A stretch of DNA of 64,000 nucleotides from Microbacterium immunditiarum (GTDB taxonomy: Bacteria; Actinomycetota; Actinomycetes; Actinomycetales; Microbacteriaceae), in assembly GCF_013409785.1 (NCBI RefSeq), contig NZ_JACCBV010000001.1, positions 744,001 to 808,000 on the forward strand, written 5' to 3'. Position numbers and translations under genes: made by a program. This document shows, in pieces, positions 1-8,339 of the stretch. Below the pieces are notes generated by a model, which saw only the letters and a program-made list of their open reading frames with translations, was not told where the DNA came from and did no database searches. Within the stretch, counting starts at the first letter, position 1. Every line of letters starts with the position of its first letter.

Positions 1-441
1 GCGCCGCGACCGGAGTTCGTCGCGCCCTTCGTGGAGGAGCCGGGTGCTGATGAGGCCGAGTCGGAGGTCGAGTCGGAATCGGCGTCCGAGTCCGATGCGG
101 AGTCCGATCCGGCGGTCGAGGTCGAGTCCGGGCCGCGGGTCGAGGACGAGTCCGAGGCGGAGCCCGCTGCCGGGGCCGAGTCCGAGGCGGAGGCGGAGGC
201 CGAGCCGGTGCTCGACTCCGATCCGGCGGCTGTGTCGGACCCGGAGCCCGACGGGGAGCCGCAGCCCGAAGACGAGGCGCAGACCGAGCACGAACCGCAG
301 CCGGATCCTGACGGGACGTCCGACTCGGACGCCGACGCGAACGAGCCTCAGGATGAGCAGCCCCACGCCGACACGGACGCGGACGCGGACGCCGGCGCCG
401 ACTCGGACGCGGACACCGACCCCGAGCACCCCGACCGCTGA
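1..441 (+). CDS. C-terminal acidic tail of a truncated protein
   Basis: The frame is open from the first base, so the gene starts before the window; an internal ATG at 31 is probably not the start. The visible 146 residues are almost wholly Glu, Asp, Ala, Pro and Ser, with repeated E-S-E, A-E-A-E and D-A-D-A-D runs, and the protein ends at a TGA at 439-441. Such tails are intrinsically disordered and occur on many actinobacterial proteins, so nothing here tells the function. The low-complexity repeats can expand or contract by slippage. The gene converges on the lipoprotein gene, leaving a 25-bp gap that contains a small hairpin. Confidence 0.6.
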   Translation, partial: APRPEFVAPFVEEPGADEAESEVESESASESDAESDPAVEVESGPRVEDESEAEPAAGAESEAEAEAEPVLDSDPAAVSDPEPDGEPQPEDEAQTEHEPQPDPDGTSDSDADANEPQDEQPHADTDADADAGADSDADTDPEHPDR

Positions 442-446
442 GCCCG

Positions 447-462
447 TGCCTCGGGCGAGGCA
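447..462. terminator. Short hairpin between convergent genes
   Basis: TGCCTC and GAGGCA form a 6-bp stem around a 4-base loop, in the 25-bp gap between two convergent genes. No T-run follows. A weak bidirectional terminator is possible. Confidence 0.3.
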
Positions 463-466
463 TCCG

Positions 467-1393
467 TCAGTTCAGAGCCGGCTCGAACTCGAGCGGTACG
501 TCGATGCCGTCCTCGTCGCCGGTGTACTCCGCCGTCGCGACGTGGGTCGCGCCGTCGACGACGAGCTCGACACGGTAGGTGAACGGGAAGTCGCCGAGCC
601 GCGCGGCGGCGAGAGCCTCGGAATCGGGCTCGTCGAAGAACAGCCATCCGGCGCCGGGGCAATGCTCGGCGGGGCGTGCCTCGAAGGTGCGCGACTTGCC
701 GTTCGCGGCCGTGACCGTGATGGTCGCGGAGTACTCGGCGGGCGTCTGCGCGAGATTCGCGACCGAGAGCTCGAGGCCGTACGAGTCGGGCTCCCCGTCG
801 TGGTTCACGACGAGCACGAGCGAGGCCTCGGGTTCGGGCAGCGGCGCGTCGGCGGTCGTCGTCCAGCGGAGCGACGCGAACATGTCTCCGGAACCGCCCG
901 GCGGAGCCAAGACGTCGCCGCCACCCTGGGATGCGAACAGGTCGACGGTGTAATCATCGGCCGGACCCTGCGGCGTCACCCGCCACCAGCCGCCGCCGAG
1001 GTCTTCGGTCTTCGCGTCGAGGGTGCGGCTGTCGCACGTGTATCGCTCGCCGCTCACCTGGACGGCGGTGAGGAGGTCGAAGTCCGGGATGAAGACGAGC
1101 ACGTCATCGGGCGACCCGATCGACGGCGGGTCGAGGTCGATGCCGTCGGCGCATCCGCTGTTCCAGCACCAGCCCGCGGCCGCTATGCGCAGTTCCGTCG
1201 AGTCGTAGCGCACGACGAACGGCGGCGGGCCCTGCTGCGAGAGCCGGCCGTGGTCGAGCGTCTCGGTCGGCGTGGGGAGCGGCACCGGCGGGTCGGTCGA
1301 GGGCTGCTGCCCCGCTGGGCCGCATCCGATGAGGGTGCCGCACAGCAGCGCGCTGCCCGTGAGCGCGAGGACCGCGGCGATGCGTCGGCGCAC
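467..1393 (-). CDS. Putative secreted lipoprotein, function unknown
   Basis: 308 residues from a GTG start with AGGGAGG just upstream. The N-terminus has two or three Arg, a hydrophobic stretch (residues 6-20) and a lipobox ending L-I-G-C near residue 24, so it should be exported and lipid-anchored. A Pro/Thr-rich spacer follows. The rest looks beta-rich, with no enzyme motif I recognise. Cys residues near the middle (the W-C-W-N-S-G-C stretch and a later one) could form disulfides outside the cell. It lies 52 bp downstream of the STAND NTPase gene on the same strand, so co-transcription is possible, but the two share no obvious function. The family is not recognised. Confidence 0.75.
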   Translation of the reverse strand: MRRRIAAVLALTGSALLCGTLIGCGPAGQQPSTDPPVPLPTPTETLDHGRLSQQGPPPFVVRYDSTELRIAAAGWCWNSGCADGIDLDPPSIGSPDDVLVFIPDFDLLTAVQVSGERYTCDSRTLDAKTEDLGGGWWRVTPQGPADDYTVDLFASQGGGDVLAPPGGSGDMFASLRWTTTADAPLPEPEASLVLVVNHDGEPDSYGLELSVANLAQTPAEYSATITVTAANGKSRTFEARPAEHCPGAGWLFFDEPDSEALAAARLGDFPFTYRVELVVDGATHVATAEYTGDEDGIDVPLEFEPALN

Positions 1394-1445
1394 GAGGACC
1401 TCCCTGCCCTGTCACCCGAGAGGTGTCGGGCGTGCGCCGATCGTC

Positions 1446-4106
1446 TCACGCGGGCGTCGACGACGCGCGCTCCTTCCACCGCGACCAGATCTTGATCCAG
1501 CGGCGAGCGACCTTCTCGCGCGGGATGAGCCACTCGGCCGGCGCAGTCGGCAGTTCGTAGCCCAACCACTCCATCAGGAAGTCCACGGGGATCCACGATT
1601 GACCCCGTGGCTGGCTGCGGCTGGAGATCTCCTGCTGAAGCGTCCTCAGTGCGGAGTCATCCGAAGACGCGAACGCGAGCGCACATCGAACCAGGGCTTC
1701 ACGAAACCCCAGATGACCGTCGTTTCGTGATCTGTCTACGCCGACAAGCCAGCGGAGGTCAGCGTCGCCCACGGCACCCTTCTTGAGCGCCTTGGCCACG
1801 ATCGCGTCTCGCTGGGCGATGTCGTGTCCGGCGCTGGCCGCCCGGAGATGAAGCGATTCGATCTGCGATTCGGATACATCGCCATCAACCAGCGCCGCCC
1901 AGCGCCACGCGAACCCCTCGTCCTCGAGCCTGTCCTTGATCCCAGCCGTCGTGTCTGGCCGGGTGGCCGCCTCTCTGAGGATGCGCACGCGCTCGGCGGG
2001 CTTGCCGTGTGCCGCGTCGATGCGCGCGCGCACGCCCCTGTGCCGTTTCGGTGACAACTCGGGAACTGCATCCAATGCCTGTCCAAACCGTCGCGCCACG
2101 ACAAGCCGCAGGGCGCGGTGGTGTCGGACGAACTCATTTTCGGGTTTCCGCGCGATCAACTCGTCGAATGTGCTCAGGGCGCGGTCCCAGTCGGCCGCGC
2201 TCGCATACGCGTACGCAAGGTGGCGGCCGGCGATCCATGACATGTGGGAACTCGAGTCGAACAGCGACCGGAGTATGGCCGTCCGAACGGAGTGTGGTGT
2301 CGAATCGGACTTCGCCTCGATGAAGCGGAGGATGTCGGAGCCTCGGGCTGTCTGTGCTCGCGCGGGCACGAAGGGCCGCAGTCCGGCGATCGACGGCCCC
2401 TTGATCACGGCTTCCGTGAGCCAGTCTGCATAGCCGGGCGCGGTCGCCTGTTCAACTCTTGCCTCGGTTGCGCAGAGCACGGTGATGGCCATTCCGACGA
2501 TCTGCAGCAGCTCGCCCGCGACGCCGGCTGCCTCCGCTCCGTTCTCCGCAGCGAAAGCGAGATCGTAGCGGCGGCGCGCATCGTCGAACTCCGTCTTCGA
2601 ATGTGAGATGGCGCGGGTCCCGGCGTCGACCCAATCAGCCTCCGCCCACCCGCCTCTGCTTCCGTGTCCCGCCCCGCGGATCGCGTCTCGCACCCGATCA
2701 TGCATCGTGAATCGTCCAGGATTCTCGATCACCGGGGTGAACAAGGGTCGAGCTAGTGCGCGCGCTGCCGCCCCGTGCGTAACGCTCGCGGTCGCCGCCA
2801 CGAGTGCCGGTGTGCATTCGGGGAAGAGCGCCGCTGCGCGGATGGCGGCCTGTTCGTCCTCGGCAGTGACATCTCGCAAGAGTCGGAGAACGAGGTCATC
2901 GAGGCTTCCGGTGACGGCCTCAGCGGTGATCTCGAGGCCGTTTCTGTTTCTTTCGATCGCTGATTCCTTCGCAAGCCGGATGTACTCCGGAAGCCCTCCG
3001 GATTGATCGGCGATCTCTTCCAGCACATCGTCGCTGACCGGGAGGTCGAGGCTTTCCCGAATGCGCTGCAGCAGCGATCGTCGGTCTCTCTCCGACAAAA
3101 GCTCGAGCGCGTGTTGCCGAGGTTCGTCCACGGCGCCCTGAACGAGGAGGGGCCAGGTGCGAGGCCCGCGGTGTGGAAGCCACCGGCCCGACAGGTCCCA
3201 CCATCGGAGCCGGTCGCGGCCGGTGATCACGAAGAGAACGTGCGGCATCGCGTACGCGACCTGGTTGAGAAGAGCCTCGCCCTCCGCGTTCCCGAGATCG
3301 CCGACTCGCTCGAACGTATCGATGAAGACCACGACGAGCGGAGTCGGTCCTTGCCAGCTGGCGATCTCATAGTCCAAGAGGGACGCAAGAAGCCCGAGCA
3401 GTTCAGGGCGAGGGTTGGACGGGCTCGGCTCGGTCGCGCATCGGATGAAGAGGTCGTCATAGCCGACTGGCGGATCGATCGCCAAGCGCCTGCGGAACCT
3501 CGACGAGATAGCATCGGCGAGCCACGTCGTCACGACCGCGCCGATGCTCGTTGCCGTGCTCGGGTTGTCGAAGTCCTCGGGGATGCGGTCCTCCGTAAGA
3601 GCGGAGAGTATGGCGATCGTCGGCGCCGCGAAGGCAACGCCGCTCTCGCTGCCGATCACCGGGAGCGGAGCAAGTGGGTGCGTCGCTGCCCAGTACGCGG
3701 CGAACGCAACATCGAAGAGAGGCCAGCGCTCCTTGAGCCGCCCGAGTTGGATCCGCATCTCGGCAAGCCGCTCCGCGCCGTCGATGTGCCCTTGGGCGTT
3801 GTGAAGGTCGATACGAACGGTGGCGTCGACTTTCGTCGCCGGCGGAGCCCCCCACCCGACGGATGGATTCAGGGAACGCCCGACCCACTCTTCGAGTCGC
3901 TGCGAGAGTGCCGACTTGCCGATTCCACCCATGCCGTGGAACACCAGGACGTTTCGGCCTCGCGGTGACTCGCCTGCCTCCTGATCGAGTCTGCGCCGAT
4001 GAGCAGCGAGCGATGCATCGAATGCCTCCGATTCCTCAACGCGATCCGTGAAGAGCGACGAGAGCTCGATGTTGCGCACTGAATCCGGCGCGTCGAACAG
4101 ATGCAT
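1446..4106 (-). CDS. Large STAND-type (NB-ARC-like) NTPase with TPR-like C-terminus
   Basis: 886 residues. A P-loop G-M-G-G-I-G-K-S lies at residues 58-65, a hydrophobic Walker B strand ending in Asp263 (V-V-V-F-I-D), a sensor-like T-G-R-D-R at 295-299, and a G-G-L-P motif at 370-373 that resembles the GLPL motif of NB-ARC proteins. After about residue 600 the sequence is helical and repeat-like (A-x-x-D-W-x-x-A-L-x-x-F), as in TPR arrays that sense ligands in STAND proteins. There is no recognisable effector domain before the P-loop, unlike many defence STANDs. By eye the gene is less GC-rich and less codon-biased than its neighbours, which suggests transfer. The role could be signalling or phage defence; this is inference. 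Confidence 0.7.
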   Translation of the reverse strand: MHLFDAPDSVRNIELSSLFTDRVEESEAFDASLAAHRRRLDQEAGESPRGRNVLVFHGMGGIGKSALSQRLEEWVGRSLNPSVGWGAPPATKVDATVRIDLHNAQGHIDGAERLAEMRIQLGRLKERWPLFDVAFAAYWAATHPLAPLPVIGSESGVAFAAPTIAILSALTEDRIPEDFDNPSTATSIGAVVTTWLADAISSRFRRRLAIDPPVGYDDLFIRCATEPSPSNPRPELLGLLASLLDYEIASWQGPTPLVVVFIDTFERVGDLGNAEGEALLNQVAYAMPHVLFVITGRDRLRWWDLSGRWLPHRGPRTWPLLVQGAVDEPRQHALELLSERDRRSLLQRIRESLDLPVSDDVLEEIADQSGGLPEYIRLAKESAIERNRNGLEITAEAVTGSLDDLVLRLLRDVTAEDEQAAIRAAALFPECTPALVAATASVTHGAAARALARPLFTPVIENPGRFTMHDRVRDAIRGAGHGSRGGWAEADWVDAGTRAISHSKTEFDDARRRYDLAFAAENGAEAAGVAGELLQIVGMAITVLCATEARVEQATAPGYADWLTEAVIKGPSIAGLRPFVPARAQTARGSDILRFIEAKSDSTPHSVRTAILRSLFDSSSHMSWIAGRHLAYAYASAADWDRALSTFDELIARKPENEFVRHHRALRLVVARRFGQALDAVPELSPKRHRGVRARIDAAHGKPAERVRILREAATRPDTTAGIKDRLEDEGFAWRWAALVDGDVSESQIESLHLRAASAGHDIAQRDAIVAKALKKGAVGDADLRWLVGVDRSRNDGHLGFREALVRCALAFASSDDSALRTLQQEISSRSQPRGQSWIPVDFLMEWLGYELPTAPAEWLIPREKVARRWIKIWSRWKERASSTPA

Positions 4107-4308
4107 AGATCAGCCCCCAGACGGATTGAGTCGGCATCCCCACGCCGACATCCATATGCTGTCGCATACAACGACTCCGCCGCCGCAACACGCGGAACGC
4201 CCCATTCGGCATGCTCTGCGCCGGGGCGTCTTCACAGGCGCGGCCGCTACGCTGGCACGGTCGGCTCTGGACACCGCGACGATCTCGCGGGTGGGTTTGT
4301 GAGTCCAA

Positions 4309-4416
4309 GGGGCCGATGGTGAGCGCCGCTCGGCGCACATGACCATCACATGAATGGCCCCGGCCGACGGATGTCCGGGATGCCCGCGCGCGGGCGCTGT
4401 TCTCGTGCGAGAGAAC
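4309..4416 (+). promoter_or_regulatory. Structured 5' leader of the DEAD-box helicase gene
   Basis: This lies in the 326-bp gap (4107-4432) between the divergent NTPase and helicase genes. A nested inverted repeat pairs GGGGCC (4309-4314) with GGCCCC (4356-4361), GATGGT (4315-4320) with ACCATC (4342-4347), and GCGCCG with CGGCGC (4331-4336). It is followed by the palindrome CCCGCGCGCGGG (4383-4394) and the hairpin GTTCTC/GAGAAC (4399-4416), ending just before an AAGGA ribosome binding site at 4421-4425. RNA helicase genes often autoregulate through a structured leader; that role here is inference. I see nothing else in the gap apart from a possible TACGCT -10 element at 4248. Confidence 0.45.
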
Positions 4417-4432
4417 CCAGAAGGACACTCCC

Positions 4433-6157
4433 ATGCCCAAGAGCAAGAAGCCCTCCGGCGGCCGCGCCGCGAAGAACTTCGACCCGCGCTACGGCGCGAA
4501 GACGAAGTACCAGGACCGCAAGCGCCGTCCGGGCGAGTCGTCGGCCGGCAAGCCCGGAAGCAAGAGCCCGTCGCACCGCGGGTACCGAGCCGAGACGGAT
4601 GCCGCGCCCAAGCGCCGCTGGACTGGGCAGGAGAAGGCGGGGCGTGACGCCGCCCGCGGCATCCGCACCCACGCACACGGCGACCGCCCCCGGTACTCGG
4701 GCGAGCGCACCGACCGCCCCCGGTACTCGGGCGAGCGCACCGACCGCCCCCGCTACTCGGGCGAGCGCACCGACCGCCCCCGCGAGGAGCGCTCCTCCCG
4801 GTCCCTGAGCGAGCGCAGCGAGGCGAAGGGTCGCACCGCTTCGTCTCGCGGCTACGCCGCTCGCTCGGCGTCCGGTGACTCTCGCGGCTACGCCGCTCGC
4901 TCGGCGTCCGACCAGCACGCCGACGTCGTGCACGAGCGCCTGCAGGCTCAGGCCGTGCAGGCGGAGGCCGTCGCCGATGTGACGTTCGCGAGCCTGGGTC
5001 TCGGCGACAACATCGTCGGCACGCTCGCCGACCTCGGCGCTGAGGCGCCGTTCCCGATCCAGGCCGCCACGATCACGCCGATCATCGAGGGCCGCGACGT
5101 CCTCGCGCGCGGTCGCACCGGCTCGGGCAAGACGATCGCGTTCGGCGCTCCGCTCGTCGAGTCGATCCTGCGCTCGCAGGCCGGCAAGAAGCGCGAGTTC
5201 GGTCGCGCGCCGAAGGCGCTCATCCTCGCACCGACGCGCGAGCTCGCGCTGCAGATCGATCGCACGATCCAGCCGATCGCACGCAGTGTGGGCCTGTTCA
5301 CGACGCAGATCTACGGCGGCGTCCCGCAGGGTCGCCAGGTCGGCGCGCTCAAGAAGGGCGTCGACATCGTGATCGGCACGCCCGGACGCATCGAGGACCT
5401 CGTGGAGCAGGGCAAGCTCGACCTTTCCGGCATCCGCATCGCCGTGCTCGACGAAGCCGACCACATGTGCGAGCTCGGGTTCCTCGAGCCCGTGCAGCGC
5501 ATCCTGCGCCTGACCGCCGACGACTCGCAGAAGCTCCTGTTCTCGGCGACCCTCGACCGCGAGGTCGCCGCGCTCGTGGACGAGTTCCTCGTCGAGCCGG
5601 CCGTGTTCGAGGTCGCCGGTGAGGACCAGGATTCCGGCACGATCGACCACCGCGTGCTCGTGATCGACCACCGCGACAAGCCCGAGATCCTCGCGTCGCT
5701 CGTGGATCGCGAGGGCAAGACGCTCGTCTTCACGCGCACGCGCGCCTACGCCGAGATGCTCGCCGAGCAGTTCGACGACGCCGGCATCCGCGCTCTCGCC
5801 CTCCACGGCGATCTCAACCAGGCCAAGCGCACGCGCAACCTCGAGCGCCTCACGTCGGGTCGCGTGCAGGTGCTCGTGGCGACGGATGTCGCGGCGCGCG
5901 GCATCCACGTCGACGACATCGACCTCGTCGTGCAGGCCGACGCCCCGGACGAGTACAAGACGTACCTGCACCGCTCCGGCCGCACCGGTCGTGCGGGCCG
6001 GGCGGGCACCGTCGTGACGCTCATCCCGCGTCAGCGCCGCCGCCGCATGGCCGAGCTGCTCGACCGTGCCGAGATCGACGCGCCGTTCGACGAGGTGCGT
6101 CCGGGTGACGACCTGCTCGAGGAGCTGTCCGGCCGTCAGGTGAACCCGGTCGCCTGA
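4433..6157 (+). CDS. DEAD-box ATP-dependent RNA helicase
   Basis: 574 residues with all core superfamily 2 motifs: a Q motif (F-P-I-Q), Walker A G-R-T-G-S-G-K-T at about residues 227-234, P-T-R-E-L-A, G-T-P-G-R, D-E-A-D near 338-341, S-A-T, and H-R-S-G-R-T-G-R near 513-522. The enzyme unwinds RNA duplexes using ATP, typically in ribosome assembly, RNA decay or cold adaptation. The first ~170 residues are basic, disordered and repetitive (three D-R-P-R-Y-S-G-E-R-T units, then two S-R-G-Y-A-A-R-S-A-S units), resembling an RNA-binding Arg-rich tail moved to the N-terminus. The start is set by AAGGA at 4421. The gene is monocistronic, with a hairpin terminator after it. Confidence 0.92.
   Translation: MPKSKKPSGGRAAKNFDPRYGAKTKYQDRKRRPGESSAGKPGSKSPSHRGYRAETDAAPKRRWTGQEKAGRDAARGIRTHAHGDRPRYSGERTDRPRYSGERTDRPRYSGERTDRPREERSSRSLSERSEAKGRTASSRGYAARSASGDSRGYAARSASDQHADVVHERLQAQAVQAEAVADVTFASLGLGDNIVGTLADLGAEAPFPIQAATITPIIEGRDVLARGRTGSGKTIAFGAPLVESILRSQAGKKREFGRAPKALILAPTRELALQIDRTIQPIARSVGLFTTQIYGGVPQGRQVGALKKGVDIVIGTPGRIEDLVEQGKLDLSGIRIAVLDEADHMCELGFLEPVQRILRLTADDSQKLLFSATLDREVAALVDEFLVEPAVFEVAGEDQDSGTIDHRVLVIDHRDKPEILASLVDREGKTLVFTRTRAYAEMLAEQFDDAGIRALALHGDLNQAKRTRNLERLTSGRVQVLVATDVAARGIHVDDIDLVVQADAPDEYKTYLHRSGRTGRAGRAGTVVTLIPRQRRRRMAELLDRAEIDAPFDEVRPGDDLLEELSGRQVNPVA
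4681..4783 (+). repeat. 30-bp tandem repeat in helicase N-terminus
   Basis: Three 30-bp copies (4681-4710, 4711-4740, 4741-4770) and a 13-bp partial fourth copy. Each encodes T-D-R-P-R-Y-S-G-E-R in frame. Copies differ by a single base, so the array is young and probably varies in length between strains. Confidence 0.95.
4799..4824 (+). repeat. Dispersed 26-bp repeat, copy 1 (inside helicase)
   Basis: A 26-bp stretch containing CTGAGCGAGCGCAGCGAG matches 24 of 26 bases of 15384-15359 on the minus strand, inside the ECF ATPase linker. It is translated as part of the disordered helicase N-terminus. This looks like a small dispersed repeat tolerated in low-complexity coding regions. Confidence 0.6.
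4844..4910 (+). repeat. Second direct repeat in helicase N-terminus
   Basis: Two identical 31-bp copies (4844-4874 and 4880-4910) separated by 5 bp encode S-R-G-Y-A-A-R-S-A-S twice. They extend the basic, probably RNA-binding tail. Confidence 0.9.
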
Positions 6158-6198
6158 CCCGCGCCCGCGCGCTTTCTCCCGCGAACGCACGGCTTGCC

Positions 6199-6242
6199 GC
6201 CGAGTGCACGGCTTTGCGGTGCGTCCACGCCGTGCACTCGGC
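6199..6242. terminator. Hairpin between convergent helicase and glycosyltransferase genes
   Basis: Perfect 14-bp arms (6199-6212 and 6229-6242, GCCGAGTGCACGGC) flank a 16-base loop in the 120-bp gap between convergent genes. There is no clear T-run. Position and symmetry suit a bidirectional terminator. Confidence 0.65.
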
Positions 6243-6277
6243 GCGAGGCCGTGCATACGACCTAGGTCGTACAGACC

Positions 6278-7555
6278 TCAGGAGCCGGATGCCGCTCCGG
6301 CCAGCGCTTCGAGGCGCTCGGCCGCGCGCCGCGCTCCGCCGCCAGCCTCGAGCTGAGCCGCGACGCGGGCCGCGGCATCCGCGAATTCTCGCTCGCGCAG
6401 CACGCGGTCGACCGCTTCGGCGATCGCGGCGGACGTCGGCGTGCCCGTCTTGAGGTTCACGCCCGCGCCGGACCAGGCGACACGGGCGGCGATCTCGGGC
6501 TTGTCGAGGTCGCCGCCGCCGATCACCAGCGGGATGCCGTGGGCGAGCGCGGCGAGCGTCCCTCCCCACCCGCCGTTGGTGACGATGGCGTCGACGTGCG
6601 ACAGCAGCGCGTCGTACGGCAGGAAGCCGGCGACGCGCACGTTCGACGGCACGGCGAACGGCAGCTCGTCGGCTCCGCGGCGACCGGTCGCGACGACGAC
6701 CAGCAGGTCACGGTCGGCGAGCGCCTCGATCGTGGGGCGGATGAGGTCGCTCGGGTCGATGTTCTGCGTCCCCTGCGTGACGTGCACGACGGTGCGATCA
6801 TGCAGGTCCTGCCACCATTCGGGCAGCGCGTCCTTGCGCGGCGTCGCCGCGAGCCGCCCGATGAAGTCGAGGTGCGCCGGCCGATCCGGACGCTCGTAAT
6901 CGAGGAGGGGAGCGCCGCTCGCGAGGATCAGGTGCGGCGAGAACATCACCTCGTCGAAGATCGCCTTCGACGGAGGCAGCGTCGCTTCGGCGCGGGCACG
7001 GGCGAGCGGTTTGCGCAGCGGGGTTGCCAGGAGGGGACGGATGCCGCGCAGCGCCGCATCCCGAGCCCGGCCGAGCAGCCCGCGACCGGGGGCGATCCCG
7101 AGGCCGCTCGGCGGCCCGTGGCGGCTCGGAAGGTTGAGGGGGAGGACCGCGACCGTCGCCCACGGGGCATCCGTCTTCTCTGCTGTGAACGCACCACCGC
7201 ACGATGTGTCGTCGATGACGAGGGCGTCCCACGGCTGTTCGTCCCATGCCTCGAGCAGATCCGTCACCTGCGCCGGCGCTGTCGCGATGAACCCGTCGGT
7301 GAGGTTCACCATCACCTGACGCACGCCCTTCTTGCCGATGAGCCGCGGAAAGGTCTTTGTGAGGTCGTTCTCGTCGAAGTCGGGCGCCTCGCGCCACGGA
7401 ACGAAGGCGGCGCCGGATGCCTCGACCCGCTCGCGGAACGCGGAGCCCGTGTAGAAGCGCACGTCGTGCCCGCGCTCGACGAGCGACTCGGCAACGGCCA
7501 GCATCGGGATCACGTGGCCGGTGAAGGGCATCGCGGCGAGCATGAAGCGGGCCAT
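6278..7555 (-). CDS. GT1-family glycosyltransferase (MGT/UGT type)
   Basis: 425 residues from the ATG at 7555; the frame stays open further upstream, but the family N-terminus M-A-R-F-M-L-A-A-M-P-F-T-G-H-V starts here. H15 in the G-H motif matches the catalytic base position of GT1 enzymes. The C-terminal half has the typical nucleotide-sugar site (G-F-L-P-Y-D-A-L-L, then T-N-G-G-W-G-G-T and a G-G-D-L-D-K loop). The enzyme moves a sugar from a nucleotide donor to a small hydrophobic acceptor, as in macrolide glycosyltransferases that detoxify antibiotics. It sits 41 bp downstream of a tetR gene on the same strand and is probably co-transcribed, so it may respond to the TetR ligand. The acceptor is unknown. 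Confidence 0.85.
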   Translation of the reverse strand: MARFMLAAMPFTGHVIPMLAVAESLVERGHDVRFYTGSAFRERVEASGAAFVPWREAPDFDENDLTKTFPRLIGKKGVRQVMVNLTDGFIATAPAQVTDLLEAWDEQPWDALVIDDTSCGGAFTAEKTDAPWATVAVLPLNLPSRHGPPSGLGIAPGRGLLGRARDAALRGIRPLLATPLRKPLARARAEATLPPSKAIFDEVMFSPHLILASGAPLLDYERPDRPAHLDFIGRLAATPRKDALPEWWQDLHDRTVVHVTQGTQNIDPSDLIRPTIEALADRDLLVVVATGRRGADELPFAVPSNVRVAGFLPYDALLSHVDAIVTNGGWGGTLAALAHGIPLVIGGGDLDKPEIAARVAWSGAGVNLKTGTPTSAAIAEAVDRVLREREFADAAARVAAQLEAGGGARRAAERLEALAGAASGS

Positions 7556-7596
7556 GCCGACATCGTCGCGTATCGGGGCGCTCGGCGGGAGGCCGC

Positions 7597-8271
7597 TCAG
7601 CTCGCGCTCGTCGACACGCCGATCGTCTCGACGAGGGCGGCGTCGCCCCCGAGGGCGATCAGTCGTGTGCGGGCCGCGCGCGCGGCGCGGTCGTAGGGCT
7701 CGACGCTCGAGTACATGAGGGAGCGCGTGTTGGCGGCCTCGAGGAACGACACGAGCTCGAACGTGAGCTGTCGAGCGTCGTCCAGCAGCGGGAGCTCGCC
7801 GGCGTCGATCGCGCGCTGGATCGAGATGGTGAGATAGTCCTCCCACTCGCTCGACGCCGCGACGACGGCGTCACGCACCGGTCCCGGCTTCGAGTCGAAC
7901 TCGACGGACGCAGCGGCGAAGAAGCATCCGCCCGTGAAGACGCGCTTGTCGGAGTAGTCGAGCCATTCGCAGATCAGTGCGCACACACGCGACAGTCCGC
8001 GCTCGGACTTCTCGCGCGCCGGTTCGACGACCTCGTCGATGAACACCTGGCGGGCGGCCTCGACAGTCGCCAGCTGCAGCTGCTCCTTCGACCCGAAAAG
8101 CGTGGCGACGCCGCTCTTGCTGTGGCGTGCCGCTTCGGCGAGCCGGCCGATCGTGAGTCCCTCGAGCCCTTCGACGGACGCCGTGTCGATCGCGTGCGCG
8201 AGGATCGCGCGTCGGGATTCGTCGCCGCGCGCCCTGCGTCCGTCGGGTCGCTGATCTCGCACTTGTGCCAC
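7597..8271 (-). CDS. TetR/AcrR-family transcriptional regulator
   Basis: 224 residues from a GTG start. An N-terminal helix-turn-helix (about residues 20-66) reads R-A-I-L-A-H-A-I-D..., then L-T-I-G-R-L-A-E-A-A-R-H-S-K-S-G-V, with the family L-F-G-S-K-E-Q-L end. The rest is the helical ligand-binding half. It is divergent from an alpha/beta hydrolase gene, and the 68-bp gap holds a perfect inverted repeat, the likely operator. A TAACCT -10 element 6 nt before the start predicts a leaderless mRNA, so the repressor probably represses itself. It likely controls the downstream glycosyltransferase and the divergent hydrolase. The inducer is unknown. Confidence 0.88.
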   Translation of the reverse strand: MAQVRDQRPDGRRARGDESRRAILAHAIDTASVEGLEGLTIGRLAEAARHSKSGVATLFGSKEQLQLATVEAARQVFIDEVVEPAREKSERGLSRVCALICEWLDYSDKRVFTGGCFFAAASVEFDSKPGPVRDAVVAASSEWEDYLTISIQRAIDAGELPLLDDARQLTFELVSFLEAANTRSLMYSSVEPYDRAARAARTRLIALGGDAALVETIGVSTSAS

Positions 8272-8277
8272 AGGTCC

Positions 8278-8283
8278 AGGTTA
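8278..8283 (-). promoter_or_regulatory. -10 element of tetR (leaderless)
   Basis: TAACCT on the minus strand lies 6 nt from the GTG start at 8271. It touches the left arm of the operator. Confidence 0.45.
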
Positions 8284-8284
8284 G

Positions 8285-8321
8285 CGTACGATCGTGCGTT
8301 ATTAGACCGAACGATCGTACG
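8285..8321. promoter_or_regulatory. TetR-type operator, perfect inverted repeat
   Basis: CGTACGATCGT (8285-8295) and ACGATCGTACG (8311-8321) are perfect 11-bp inverted repeats with a 15-bp spacer. They lie between the divergent tetR and hydrolase genes. Each arm is itself nearly palindromic around CGATCG, so two repressor dimers may bind. The arms sit next to both -10 regions (TAACCT on minus, TATAGAT on plus). Confidence 0.7.
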
Positions 8322-8339
8322 TATAGATAGGACGGACAC

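Noticed and set aside
4681..4910. CRISPR-like repeat arrays
   Set aside because: The repeats are adjacent or nearly so, without unique spacers, and are in frame inside the helicase gene. No cas genes nearby.
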